NCBI GenBank assembly: GCA_008711295.1
Contig: VUYV01000123.1
Coordinates: forward strand, 1,265,733-1,329,732
Direction: 5' to 3'
Length of the DNA: 64,000 bases
Source: Anarhynchus alexandrinus
Taxonomy: Eukaryota; Chordata; Aves; Charadriiformes; Charadriidae
Part shown: piece by piece, positions 48,247-58,299 of the stretch
How the letters are laid out: every line of letters starts with the position of its first letter
Position numbering within the stretch: the first letter of the stretch is position 1
Notes under the pieces: generated by a model
Seen by the model: the letters and a program-made list of their open reading frames with translations, nothing else
Databases searched by the model: none
What the model was told of the DNA's origin: nothing
Position numbers and translations under genes: made by a program

Positions 48247-50123
48247 CACAATAGAAAGATGAGGGCTGAAAGATACTGTATAATATGACTCTCAGAGTCA
48301 TGGACTCTCATGGACTGTTTTCTATAAATGTACTAGACATTTCAGATTATTTTATGTTGCTTTGCTGGTAATGTTTTATGCTTTACAAGTCTTGTCCGTG
48401 CATTTTTCAAGTGTAGCTGTATAATTTGTTTATTTAATTTGTGTGTGCTTTATTGGATGATCTTTATCGCCCAAATCAACATTTCTATTGCTTTCTTCAA
48501 TAGTCAGGGCTTTAAATACTGTGTTAATTTGGTTGCTCATATAGACAGATTAATTGCATATCTTACAGAAACAGCTGCTTCCTTTGATCTGATTCAATAG
48601 TATGGCATTCAGGTATTTAAATATGCTACCTGCCAGTCAGGCTGCATGATTTGGCTAATAGCAGTTTATTTTAATAAATAAATTAATTAGTGTTTGAAAT
48701 CATTGTAGCCACTGCCCGGTGTGTACAGCAGTTGATTGGATGTGCATTTCTATACAAACTTCAGTGATTTCCCTGGGATTTCAGTTAAGATGAAAACTAT
48801 AAAAAATGAGTTTTTCTAACTGAAAGAAAGACTAACATTTTTATTTCCTCACAGATTTCTTCAATTGCTTTTCCTCATGAGTCCTTTTTTTGTTTGTTTG
48901 GTTGGTTGGTTTTTGAGAGAGAGTTTTTTGGCCTAAATTTCCCCTTTGCTATTCACCACATGAAAGTAGGTGATGCAAATCTAGTAATACAAATTTTATT
49001 GGACTTCTAATGTGTTCTGTATTAGCTAACAAAATCTGGTGAAACTTCATTTGGATTAATTTCTTTTCCCTTTTGAAATGTCTCTGATTGTGTCAGTTAT
49101 GTTCATTACTGTTTTTCTCATTTGAACTATATAGCCATAATATTGGCACTACATGCTTGGTAAGCAACTGCCAAGTTCTGCTCGATCAGTAAGTGAAATT
49201 ATCTTATAAATAGATTACAAGCAGTATTTCAGTAGATTTTCTTGTGAAATATGCTCTACTAATATGATAATCATCAGTAGCACCAAAACATCAAAAACAT
49301 CAAAACATCAAAATCACAAACCTTCGAGAACACATTTTAAAAAAAAAGCAGTGTAGAGTACATGTTTTGCATAAACCCTTGATTTATAAATTTTTTTTTA
49401 TAAACAAAGGTTTCAGTTATTTTATTGGTAATGTTCCATCATCCAAGAACCTTACTTTTAATGTGTCGATTGTTAAAGAAAAAAAAGTCTTACATATAAG
49501 CATATTTTATCTTTACTTAAATCACAAAAAGTAAAAATGCATAACTGGTAAAATTTCCAGGAAAAACATGCATTCTCATCTACACATTAGAAGAGATATA
49601 ACCCTGATTTATACTATGCAAGATGTCTCTTATTCTCGTTCTTGCACATTGAAACTTCAGCTAAAACAGATTTGCATAGAATTGGGTACAGACTTATTGC
49701 TTAATATACCTGAAGAGTTCTTGCTTTCTGATTTCCATGTGTTTGAGTACATTTTAATTATTTTCTACAACTACAATTTTTTTTGTACATGTATCTTTCT
49801 AATAAAGAAAAGTAGAGTGATAAGCCAAGGATGATTCTGTTCTTCACAGCAAAGGAATTTATTGAAGATGTCTCTAGATTTCTGCACTTACACTGAACTG
49901 CATCCTGAGAGCAGAGACGTAATGTGGTTCTCCCTAGACAATCCTATATGTCAAAAATAAAGAAAAAAAAAGTTTACAAGATAAAGAAAAGAGAAGAGGC
50001 ATACTGCAGATACTTGTTAACTGCTGACCAAGATAGACTGATGTGCTGATTGTAAGGCATTGAAACATGAATATAACCATATTAAGATTTCTGTTCCAGG
50101 AAACTTAACGATTCTGTGATTAT
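48247..50123. other. A+T-rich non-coding DNA
   Basis: No repeat family recognised. A short CATCAAAA repeat lies at 49285-49313. An 88-codon plus-strand frame at 49568-49834 has no recognised similarity and ends in a hydrophobic A+T-derived stretch, so it is not called. Confidence 0.5.
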
Positions 50124-50388
50124 AGAGAAGAGAAGAGAAGAGAAGAGAAGAGAAGAGAAGAGAAGAGAAGAGAAGAGAAGAGAAGAGAAGAGAAGAGAAG
50201 AGAAGAGAAGAGAAGAGAAGAGAAGAGAAGAGAAGAGAAGAGAAGAGAAGAGAAGAGAAGAGAAGAGAAGAGAAGAGAAGAGAAGAGAAGAGAAGAGAAG
50301 AGAAGAGAAGAGAAGAGAAGAGAAGAGAAGAGAAGAGAAGAGAAGAGAAGAGAAGAGAAGAGAAGAGAAGAGAAGAGAAGAGAAGAGA
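50124..50388 (+). repeat. (AGAAG)n microsatellite, about 53 units
   Basis: About 265 bp of uninterrupted AGAAG pentamers, all purine on the plus strand. It directly adjoins the GGAAGGGACC phrase of a minus-strand CR1, in the place where that element's tail octamers should be. It probably grew from an AGAATAGAAT-type tail like those seen at 22375 and 52565. The 155- and 142-codon open frames across it are artefacts of a pentamer repeat without stops. Confidence 0.97.
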
Positions 50389-51345
50389 TGGAAGGGACCT
50401 AACAGTCTTCTAGTCCAACTGCCCGACAACTTCAGGGCTGACCAAAAATTAAAGCATGTTATTAAGGGCATTGTCCAAATGCCTCTTAAACACTGGCAGG
50501 CTTGGGGCATTGACCACCTCTCTATGAAGCCTGTTCCAGTGTTTGACCACTCTCTCAGTAAAGAAATGCTTCCTAATACCTAGTCTGAATCTCCCCTGAC
50601 ACAGCTTTGAACCATTTCCACATGTGCTATATCAAGCAGAAGAGATCAGCACCTCCTTCTCTGCTTCCCATCCTCAGGAAGCTGCAGAGAGCAATGAGGT
50701 CACCCCTCAGCCTCCTTTTCTCCAATCTAGACAAGCCCAAAGTCCTTAGCTGCTCCTCAGAGGACATTCCTTCCAGTCCTTTCACCAGCTTTGTTGCCCT
50801 CTGGACGCGTTCAGGCACCTCCACATCCTTCTTTAATTGTGGAGCCCAGAATTGCACAGAGTACTCAGGGTGAGACTGCACCAACACTGAATACAGTGGG
50901 GTAATCAGTTCTTTTGACCTGCTGGTTATACTGTGTTTGATGCACTCCAGGATGCAGTTTGGCCTCTTCACTGCCAGTACACACTGCTGACTCCTATTGT
51001 GCCTGCTGTCAATCAGCACCCCTAGATCACTTTCTGCAGGGCTTCTCTCCAACCACTACTCTCCCAATTTATACTTGTGCCTGGCATTACTCCTTCCAAG
51101 ATGCAGAATGCAGCACTCGGACTTGCTAAATATCATGTCATTGATGATTGCCCAATCCTCCAATCTACCTAGATCTTTCTGCAAGACATCTTGCCCCTCA
51201 AGAGAGTCAACAGCACGCCCCAGGTTGGTACTGTCAACAAACTTGCTAATGGTGCATTCAGCTGCTGCATCCAGATTGTTGATAAAAATACTGAACAGAA
51301 CTGGCCCTAGAACTGAACCATAAGGAACAGTAATGCAACACTGGG
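50389..51345 (-). mobile_element. CR1-type LINE, RT to 3' end, diverged subfamily
   Basis: A minus-strand copy. From 51345 down: [18 protein letters not shown] (the GVPQG block, altered), then SKFVDSTNLG where FADDTKLG is expected (about 51245-51220), then LHLGRSNARHKYKLG. Frame 51052-50627 follows with SQQCVLAVKRPNCILECIKH, ELITPLYSVLVQSHPE and [19 protein letters not shown]. The wording and the longer 3' segment differ clearly from the 32640 copy, indicating another subfamily. The tail is replaced by the AGAAG array. The catalytic box is destroyed. Confidence 0.9.
50627..51052 (-). pseudogene. CR1 ORF2 C-terminal fragment, 141 codons
   Basis: A frame covering the region after RT (SPAESDLGVLIDSRHNRSQQ through [20 protein letters not shown]). 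It lacks any catalytic block and ends at a stop where the family would continue, so it is a decayed fragment. Confidence 0.8.
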
Positions 51346-52562
51346 CAGGTATACTATTAATAAATTCAAACATATTGCAATTGCATATGTAGTTGTAAGG
51401 TAACAAATACTCTAAATTTAAGAAAAACATGATAGTAGAAGAATGAGAAGAAAAGCAGAATGCAGAGAAATTAAGACATTAGTACTAGAAATGGTGTAGT
51501 AGAGTATTAAACAAACAAAAAAAGTTACTCTGACTAATTAGTTCTTTTTAATGGGAAAATACAAGTGTTAGTAATAAATCCCAGGAACAGGATGCTAAAT
51601 AACTCATTGGAATATGAAAATTACCATACTGTTTACAGTATAATATCTGTATAATATTTGCAGTTTTCATTCATTTTAATTTTATAATCTCCAGATAACT
51701 TTGTGGTGGATGTGTGAACCTTTTAGTCTAAAATATAATCTTACTTAGAAGATCATGAATACCTATTCCGACATATCTCATACATCAAGTAATCCAACTG
51801 CTCCAGAAATTGGCTTTAAGAAACAAAATGCAGAAAACAGTAAGAATTAGAATTATTAAATTATTTCTAGTAATCATGCACCTTTAGGAATGTGTTACAT
51901 CTAAGTATCCTTCTAGTTTTTAACTTTTATATCTAAAGTAACATGGTGTCCTTAATTCTTGGTTTCCTTGAGACTCTTTGCTAAAATATTTTGTTTACTA
52001 ATACTCTATTTCCCAAATTGTCAATGTAAACTTATTTTGAGAAAAAGTGCATTACATTTTAATTTCAGGTTCTAATCATAGCATGCAGCACTGGGAACAG
52101 TCACTGTTAGATAATTCTTAAGGGCTGAAATGTGTTTTCTTTTACACAATTATCTCCATGAAAATTGTCACTATAATCCAAATCCTCAATTCTTTTTCTT
52201 TTTGTAATCCATATGGAACTCATTAGAAATTAAAAGTAGTACTTAAATATTTTCTAATACAAATGTATATATAAACTAATCTGTACTTAAGCTATATAAT
52301 TAAGTAAATGGCTGCAAACATAGATTACTGAAGAGCAAGGCAAGAGTTTTATTAATTTATTTTATCTGTGCATATAACAATATTGATATGCAATGTGTTT
52401 CTCTTTTATCTGCAAATATTTTTTGTAGCTCAGCAGTATAAATGTGATTAATATACCAGGGAAATTTTGAAATTAATGAGAAACTTGCTTGGTATTGAGA
52501 ATATCAAATTATGCATCTTTATATAAACCAAGTATAAATTTATTTCTCTCTTGATTAATACT
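51346..52562. other. A+T-rich non-coding DNA, nothing recognised
   Basis: No repeat or coding sequence recognised. Confidence 0.5.
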
Positions 52563-52855
52563 AGAATCATAGAATAGAATCACAGAACCATATGATGGTT
52601 TGGGTTTGGGTTGGAAGGGACCTTTAAAGGTCATCTAGTCCAGTGCTCCTGCCATGAGCAGAGACATCTGCAACTAGGTCAGGTTGTTCAGAGCCCTGTC
52701 CAACCTGACCTTGAATGTTTCCAGGGATGGGGCATCTACCAGCTCTCTGGTCAATCTGTTCCAGTGTTTCACTGCCCTCACCGTAAAAAATTTCTTTCTT
52801 ATATTGAGTCTGAGGATATCTCCTCTTCAGAGGGAACCCATTCCCTTTTTGCATC
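52563..52855 (-). mobile_element. CR1 LINE 3' end
   Basis: A short 5'-truncated copy. Tail AGAATCATAGAATAGAATC at 52563, then the GTTGGAAGGGACC phrase with a small GGTTTGGGTTT duplication, then 3' untranslated and C-terminal coding text up to about 52855. Close in wording to the copy at 22373. Confidence 0.92.
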
Positions 52856-53417
52856 TTTAACAACCACAGGTTTTTGTGCCAGAATTTCATTCACAAATCA
52901 CTTAAGAAGTTTGCTAAGCACAGAGGAGACCTTCCAAGCTGTTAGAAGATCAAAACCGCATGCTGCAGACTAGGAATGCTGTGTCAGCTCCCTGAGTACC
53001 GCTCTGTATTAAGATAAATTAAAGCAGACATCATAGGACGCTGCGGAGAAAGAGTTTCCAGGCTTGCTAAGGAAGCCAGTCCAAGATCAGCCCTTGTGTG
53101 CTACCCAATGAGCCTCAGCCAGCTCCTCCTCTTCTGCAGATTTCATGAAAGAACAAACCATGGCAACGCTGAAGAGCAAGTCCCCAGTCCACGCCTGGTA
53201 CGCCGTTCCCTTTTCAACGCAACTTCTGCCATAGGCTTTGATGGTAGCATTGAGATCCTCCCTTTGGGGTGTTCTTAGGTCATTAAATTACTCAGCAGAT
53301 GGAATGGAGATCAACAAATGCATAGTTCGGGCTCCCCTGATAATGCCTGTATTTAAAAAAATCCTAAGTCAAATTCCTGTGGCAGGTATCAGGTTCAGCC
53401 CCAGAAACCTAGAACAT

Positions 53418-53450
53418 ACAACAACCACAACAACAACAGCAGCAACAACA
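53418..53450 (+). repeat. (CAA)n microsatellite
   Basis: ACAACAACCACAACAACAACAG-type run, imperfect. Confidence 0.8.
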
Positions 53451-53796
53451 GATTTAAAAAGAATGCAAAGAATAGCAAAAGATTAGCAAAATTAAGTTTA
53501 TTATTCTTAAAAACACTGATATAAAAGTAATAGATATCTTTTTTTTCCTATACAAAAAATAAAAGAGTATAACATACATAAGGAGGCAAAGAAGGATAGA
53601 GGTAGCATATTAGAAAATCAGCAGAAAGAATGTTTGTACCCCTTTACTTGTCATCTGTGCCTCTATTCAGTTCCAGGAATGTTTTCATCACGTAAGGGTG
53701 CAGACATCACCCCAAAAAGGTGAATTAACTATGGCTCCATTGTCAGAAATGTAGTGTTCCTACATTCCTCTAAAAGAAACAACAGGTATGCAGGTG

Positions 53797-53850
53797 ATGT
53801 GTGAGTATGTGTGTCTGTGCCTGTGTCTGTGTGTGTGCATGCACGCACGT
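53797..53850 (+). repeat. (GT)n microsatellite, imperfect
   Basis: GT/TGTG units with interruptions, ending GCATGCACGCACG. Confidence 0.85.
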
Positions 53851-54029
53851 ATATTAGGATAGTATATAAGTCTTTCTTTTTTTAACCTTGGCGAGCATAC
53901 AGAGTAAAAAAAATCCAGATAAAACAGTTAAAATTTATTAAAGTTGAAAGCAACAGAAAGCAAGGCTTTTAAAATATAAACTTAAGGAAATTAAAGGACA
54001 AGGGGAAAAGTAAAATGCTTCATACTTTT

Positions 54030-54435
54030 AATATATATAATGTATATATTATATATATGAAATATATACAACATACAATATACAATATGCAATATGCAAT
54101 ATAATATATAATATATAACATATAATATATAATATATAATTGATATATAATATACATAGATATTATACTTTATACATTATATATTATAAATTATATACTA
54201 TAAATGTTTATATAAATTAATATCTAAGATTTATATATCAATATATAAAATATGTTTATTATATATCATGTATAATATATAATGTATAATGTATAATATA
54301 TTATATATGATGTATGATGGATGATATATAATGTATTATATAATGTATAATTTATAATATATACTATATAATTTATGATATGTAATATATGATGTATAAT
54401 ATATAATGTATAATGTATAATATATAATATAAAAA
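54030..54435. repeat. A+T-only block of TATAATA-type units
   Basis: About 400 bp made almost only of A and T, built from TATAATATA, TGTATAAT and TATATGAT units in changing order. It is rich in short palindromes. Open frames through it (Ile/Tyr/His-rich) are compositional. Confidence 0.9.
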
Positions 54436-54540
54436 TATAATGCTTCATAAGCCTTTCAACAATGGAAGTGTTTCTTCACTATTGCAGAATAATTTGGAGT
54501 GAGAAAAAAAAGGGCAAAATATAAAATTATACTGGGATGG

Positions 54541-54800
54541 TGTGCTGGTTTTGGCTGGGATAGAGTTAATTTTCTTCATAGTAGCTTCTATGGCGCTATG
54601 GTTTGGATTTGTGACAAAAACTGTGTTAACTGTTGCTTAGTATTGCTTACACAGAGCCAAGGCCTTTTCTGCTTCTCACACTGCCCCACCAGTGAGTAGG
54701 ATGGGGTTGTGCAAAAAGGCAGGTGGGGACATAGCCAAGTCAGCTGACCCCAACTGACCAAAGGGTTATTCCATACCATATAACATCATGCTCCAGTTTT
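54541..54800 (+). mobile_element. ERVL-type LTR, 5' part
   Basis: Starts TGTGCTGGTTTTGGCTGGG and continues with ATAGAGTTAATTTTCTTCAT, then ACACAGAGCCAAGGCCTTTT, and AGCTGACCCCAACTGACCA, ending near ATTCCATACCATATAACATC. I recognise this word order as a widespread avian ERVL-type LTR. Only the 5' part is present: no complementary CA end follows. A GATGG pentamer precedes it and recurs at 54902, but the text before the second has no LTR end, so it is not taken as a duplication. Confidence 0.72.
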
Positions 54801-56418
54801 TATGAGTGTATTTGCCTATACAATTGCTCCTTCATTAAAACAGTTTGAATACAAAAACTGTGAACTCCATTTTCCAGATGTAAGAAGTATTGCTTTAAAA
54901 TGATGGTATTAGGAGAGCACTTTGTCTTAGACAAAATTTCATCTTAAGACAATTAGCCTGTCAGAAAAAGCAGGTTTATTTACTCTTATCACATTCAGTT
55001 ACTGACAACAATCTCAGAAAAAAGGTGCCTGTGGGAAAAGGAGAAGATATCTGAATTAATATCTCGTAGTGTATTATTAAACTAAAGCCAATGTTAGGGG
55101 TTTGACTTTCACTTTCATCATGGTATGCAATGGGAAAACAAAAAGTATCTGTCTGCGCACATCACTGGAACAGCATCACACATATTCTTTAATTTATAAA
55201 AAATATTCCAAGGATCAGAAGAGACTGCAGGAGGAGCCACTTTTTTTCTGCTTCCCTGAAAATTATCTGTTTACTCAACTACTAGATAATTTATTGAATT
55301 ATTTTTTACTACACTACTGGATAATTTACTGAATTACCTATTTACTCTCATATAGCAACTGGTTATAGACTAGATTAGCAAAAACATGTAAGGGAGTAAA
55401 TCTCCTGTCATGCTAGAATATAGCAGTGTTCACAACAAGCAGAGCAGAGCTGAAAAATATTTAGACTCCATTCTAGAGAAGCCAGAAGACAGTGTAGTCA
55501 CAGCCTAGTAGCTAACAGACTTATCAGCTTGTTGACTCAGTTCTTAAGACAGAAGTATGTATAGAAGTCCTTCTTAACTTAATAAACTTTAATAAAAAAT
55601 ATCATTTTAATATATTTTAATACATTTTAAACCTATTTGAATTTTAAATATATTTATTGTGTATTTATATTTATAGTATTATATATTTATATGTACATAA
55701 ATTGTATATTTAGAATAGAACAACTTTTTTTTTTTTTTTCCTGGGGAAAAAGAAAACCTATTTTTTAAAAACTGCCTTTTAAGCAATTGCCCATTATATT
55801 CTGAAAGTGCATAAGCTACCAGCACAGTTTATTTAGATGCCTATTCTGGGGACATTTTCTGAACAATTTAGAATGCATAATCATTTTGAAATATTACGGT
55901 TTGATAAGCCTTTATCTTCTTCTGCTTCTTTCTTCCATATCTTTTTCCATTCAATTTTTAATATCTTTTTGAAACTTTCAGTTTGAGCTCTCCCTTTTAT
56001 TACCATCATTGCTATACTACCCATTTTAGGGACAGTTTGGCTGATAATGCAAAAATCTCTTAAATAGGCATCCTTGCCCATCGTCTTAATATTGCAAAAA
56101 TAACTATTTAATCAGTTTTATATTGCAAGAATCTTAAATGGAATGAATGATAAATTGTAGTTTCATTTCAACAGTGTATCAACTTTTAGATATAATATTA
56201 GAATATGAGTTACAAACCAAGAAATTGTATGGATACTGAAGACTACTGTGGGACTTCAGCACATGAGATATGTAAGTCACTGGTAAACCTTTCACAGACC
56301 TCTGTTATTTCTATGATAGTTACACATATGGGCAGAAGGAACATAAAATGTAAGTCTTCAAAAAGCTCACCACCAATGAAACAATGGTTTCGGTAAGGTT
56401 TGAAAATCAATGCAATGA
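54801..56418. other. A+T-rich non-coding DNA
   Basis: Includes a TTTTAATA/TATATTTA-rich stretch at 55590-55700 and a poly-T run near 55725-55740. Nothing else recognised. Confidence 0.5.
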
Positions 56419-56440
56419 TATCACAGAATCACAGAATGGT
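56419..56440 (-). mobile_element. CR1 tail remnant (22 bp)
   Basis: ATCACAGAATCACAGAATGG is the CR1 terminal octamer pair in minus orientation. It passes directly into an A+T-only run, as if the rest of the element was replaced by it. Confidence 0.6.
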
Positions 56441-56522
56441 ATATATAATTATATTATATATAATATAATATATATTGTACTATATATAGTATATATATTT
56501 TTTATATGTATATAATATACAC
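56441..56522. repeat. A+T-only run adjoining a CR1 tail
   Basis: TATATA/TATAAT units of about 80 bp starting exactly at the CR1 tail. Confidence 0.85.
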
Positions 56523-57571
56523 AAACTGCAAAAAGGACACAAACAGCAGTATCACTATTTTGGATGACAACATCATAGAGTAATAGGCTGAAAACGGCAA
56601 AAGAAACTTGCAGACACATGGAACTGTTGTCCTAAATTAAGTCTTCCAACTAGATAAATCTGTATGTCATACACTGCATGAAATACAGAACACTTTCATC
56701 TGTTTCAAGGTCTATTAGTTGACCTAATTAACTTAAAAGTTGGACATTGTGTATCAGTGATATAGCTCCATATTAAATTCATATTCTACAGAATAAAAAC
56801 ATGGAGCGTAATGTTACATTTAGTTTTGTTTGTTATGAATTCATCTGTTTTCAACAATGCATAATGTTTCCTTACATTACATTGAGTTGCATTGATTGTT
56901 TAACTCTAAAAGATCTTGCAAAACCACACACTAGGTTCTCGGTTGCCTCAGTACAACCTTGTTTTGTTTTCAATAATCTGTTAAATACAGCTTGTAAAAG
57001 TTAAAGTGCACAAAATGTTTATAGACATGCCTGACAATGTGAAACAATCAAGATTTACTTAAGCCTCTCAGATGGTATTGTTGTAGCAATATAGTGTCTG
57101 TGGCAACACAGTTTTTATTGCAATACAGTGTTTATTAGATCACATAAAAAAAATTGAAGTTAATAGGTGCAATTTATGAATGGTTAAATTTGAAGACATT
57201 TTTTCCCTTGCATTGATCTGCAAGCTAACAGATAGTGTCCTCTGAAAGCTTCTTTTCTTTCTTATCCTGAGCTAAAATTTGTATTAAAATTATTTTATTT
57301 GATTTATTATGACAATGAGCATTTTCCCTACACCATTGCAGAATGAGATCTTTGTTCCGGAATCAACTCACAGCAATTCAATGCAGCACAAAACAAAAAG
57401 GAAACCCAAACCTAAAGAAAACCAAACCAACAAAACAAAACCCTTTAACTGGACAATACAAGACGTGCCATCACAGAAATGACTGAAATAAATCATAAAT
57501 TAACTTTCTTTAGCATTTACCTTTTCTGTCTCTCACCTCTTCCTCCGGTCCCTTGCCATTGCTTACATGAA
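56523..57571. other. A+T-rich non-coding DNA, nothing recognised
   Basis: Contains an A-rich ACCAAACCAACAAAAC-type stretch near 57395-57445. No element recognised. Confidence 0.5.
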
Positions 57572-57780
57572 ATCTACAGTTTGAGCAGGTTACCCATGGA
57601 GGTTGTTCCATCTCTGTCCTTGGAGGTTTTCAAGATTTAACTGAATGCAGACCTGAGCAACCATTCCTGATCTCAGAGCTCCCCCCGCTTTGAGCAGAAG
57701 CTTGGACTAGAGACCTCCCGAAGTCCCTTCCTACCTGAGTGATTCTGTGGTTTCAAAATTCTATAATTCTATGAGTCCAT
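57572..57780 (+). mobile_element. CR1 LINE 3' end, diverged
   Basis: From GAGCAGGTTACCCATGGAGG through TTTGAGCAGAAGCTTGGACT and GACCTCCCGAAGTCCC to a loose tail of ATTCTATA/ATTCTATG-like octamers ending near 57780. This resembles the eroded copy at 12976 more than the younger copies. Confidence 0.82.
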
Positions 57781-58299
57781 GAATCCATCAATCTCGTTGT
57801 GATTGTGGTGAGAACTTGAAGGAGAAAATATCTTGAAACTCTCCTCCCTTTCTCTAATGCCTTTCCCTATTTCACTTACCATTTTCCCAGTAAGGGAGGA
57901 CTTTAAACTTTGCTCATAGGATAATCCCAAGAAGATGGAGATTTTAATATTAGAGATTTGTCCAAACCCATCATTAAAAGGGCCAAACCTAAACTATCTT
58001 CTCAGTTCTAAAGACAGTGTCTCTCTAGATAAACTTTTCTGCACACATGGAAACCTCTATATGCAAGGATAATTTATACACTTTATTAGAAATTCTGCTT
58101 CTGTGTCAGCTTATGGATTTTTTGCTGTGAATCATTCTAGCAGCTTGTACTTTAAATAGAAACGAAAAGGAGAATAGAAGAGATGATGGTAACTTTCAAA
58201 GGATATTATGAAAATCAAATTGTCTATGTTGCTATTATGACAACATCCAGCAGAAATCAAACTCTGGAGGGGTTATTGGCTCAGCATTTCTAATTTGCT
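57781..58299. other. Non-coding DNA
   Basis: Between a CR1 tail and the decayed coding-like tract. Nothing recognised. Confidence 0.45.

Larger units (their letters stand above)
52856..54029. other. Non-coding DNA, partly G+C-richer
   Basis: Positions 52910-53280 are less A+T-rich than the surroundings and contain a pyrimidine-rich CTCCTCCTCTTCTGCAG at about 53123-53139, resembling a splice acceptor. A 60-codon frame (53096-53278) spans it, with no recognised similarity. A (CAA)n run lies at 53418-53450 and a (GT)n run at 53797-53850. Confidence 0.4.

Noticed and set aside
50082..50583. Open frames of 155 and 142 codons on both strands
   Set aside because: They run through the AGAAG pentamer array, which has no stop in these frames; the translation is a low-complexity repeat.
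52611..52973. 120-codon plus-strand frame
   Set aside because: Antisense shadow of the minus-strand CR1 tail at 52563-52855.
54536..54906. GATGG on both sides of a 361-bp segment as an LTR target-site duplication
   Set aside because: The segment begins like an LTR but the text before the second GATGG lacks a CA end or inverted terminal match, so the pentamer match is probably chance.
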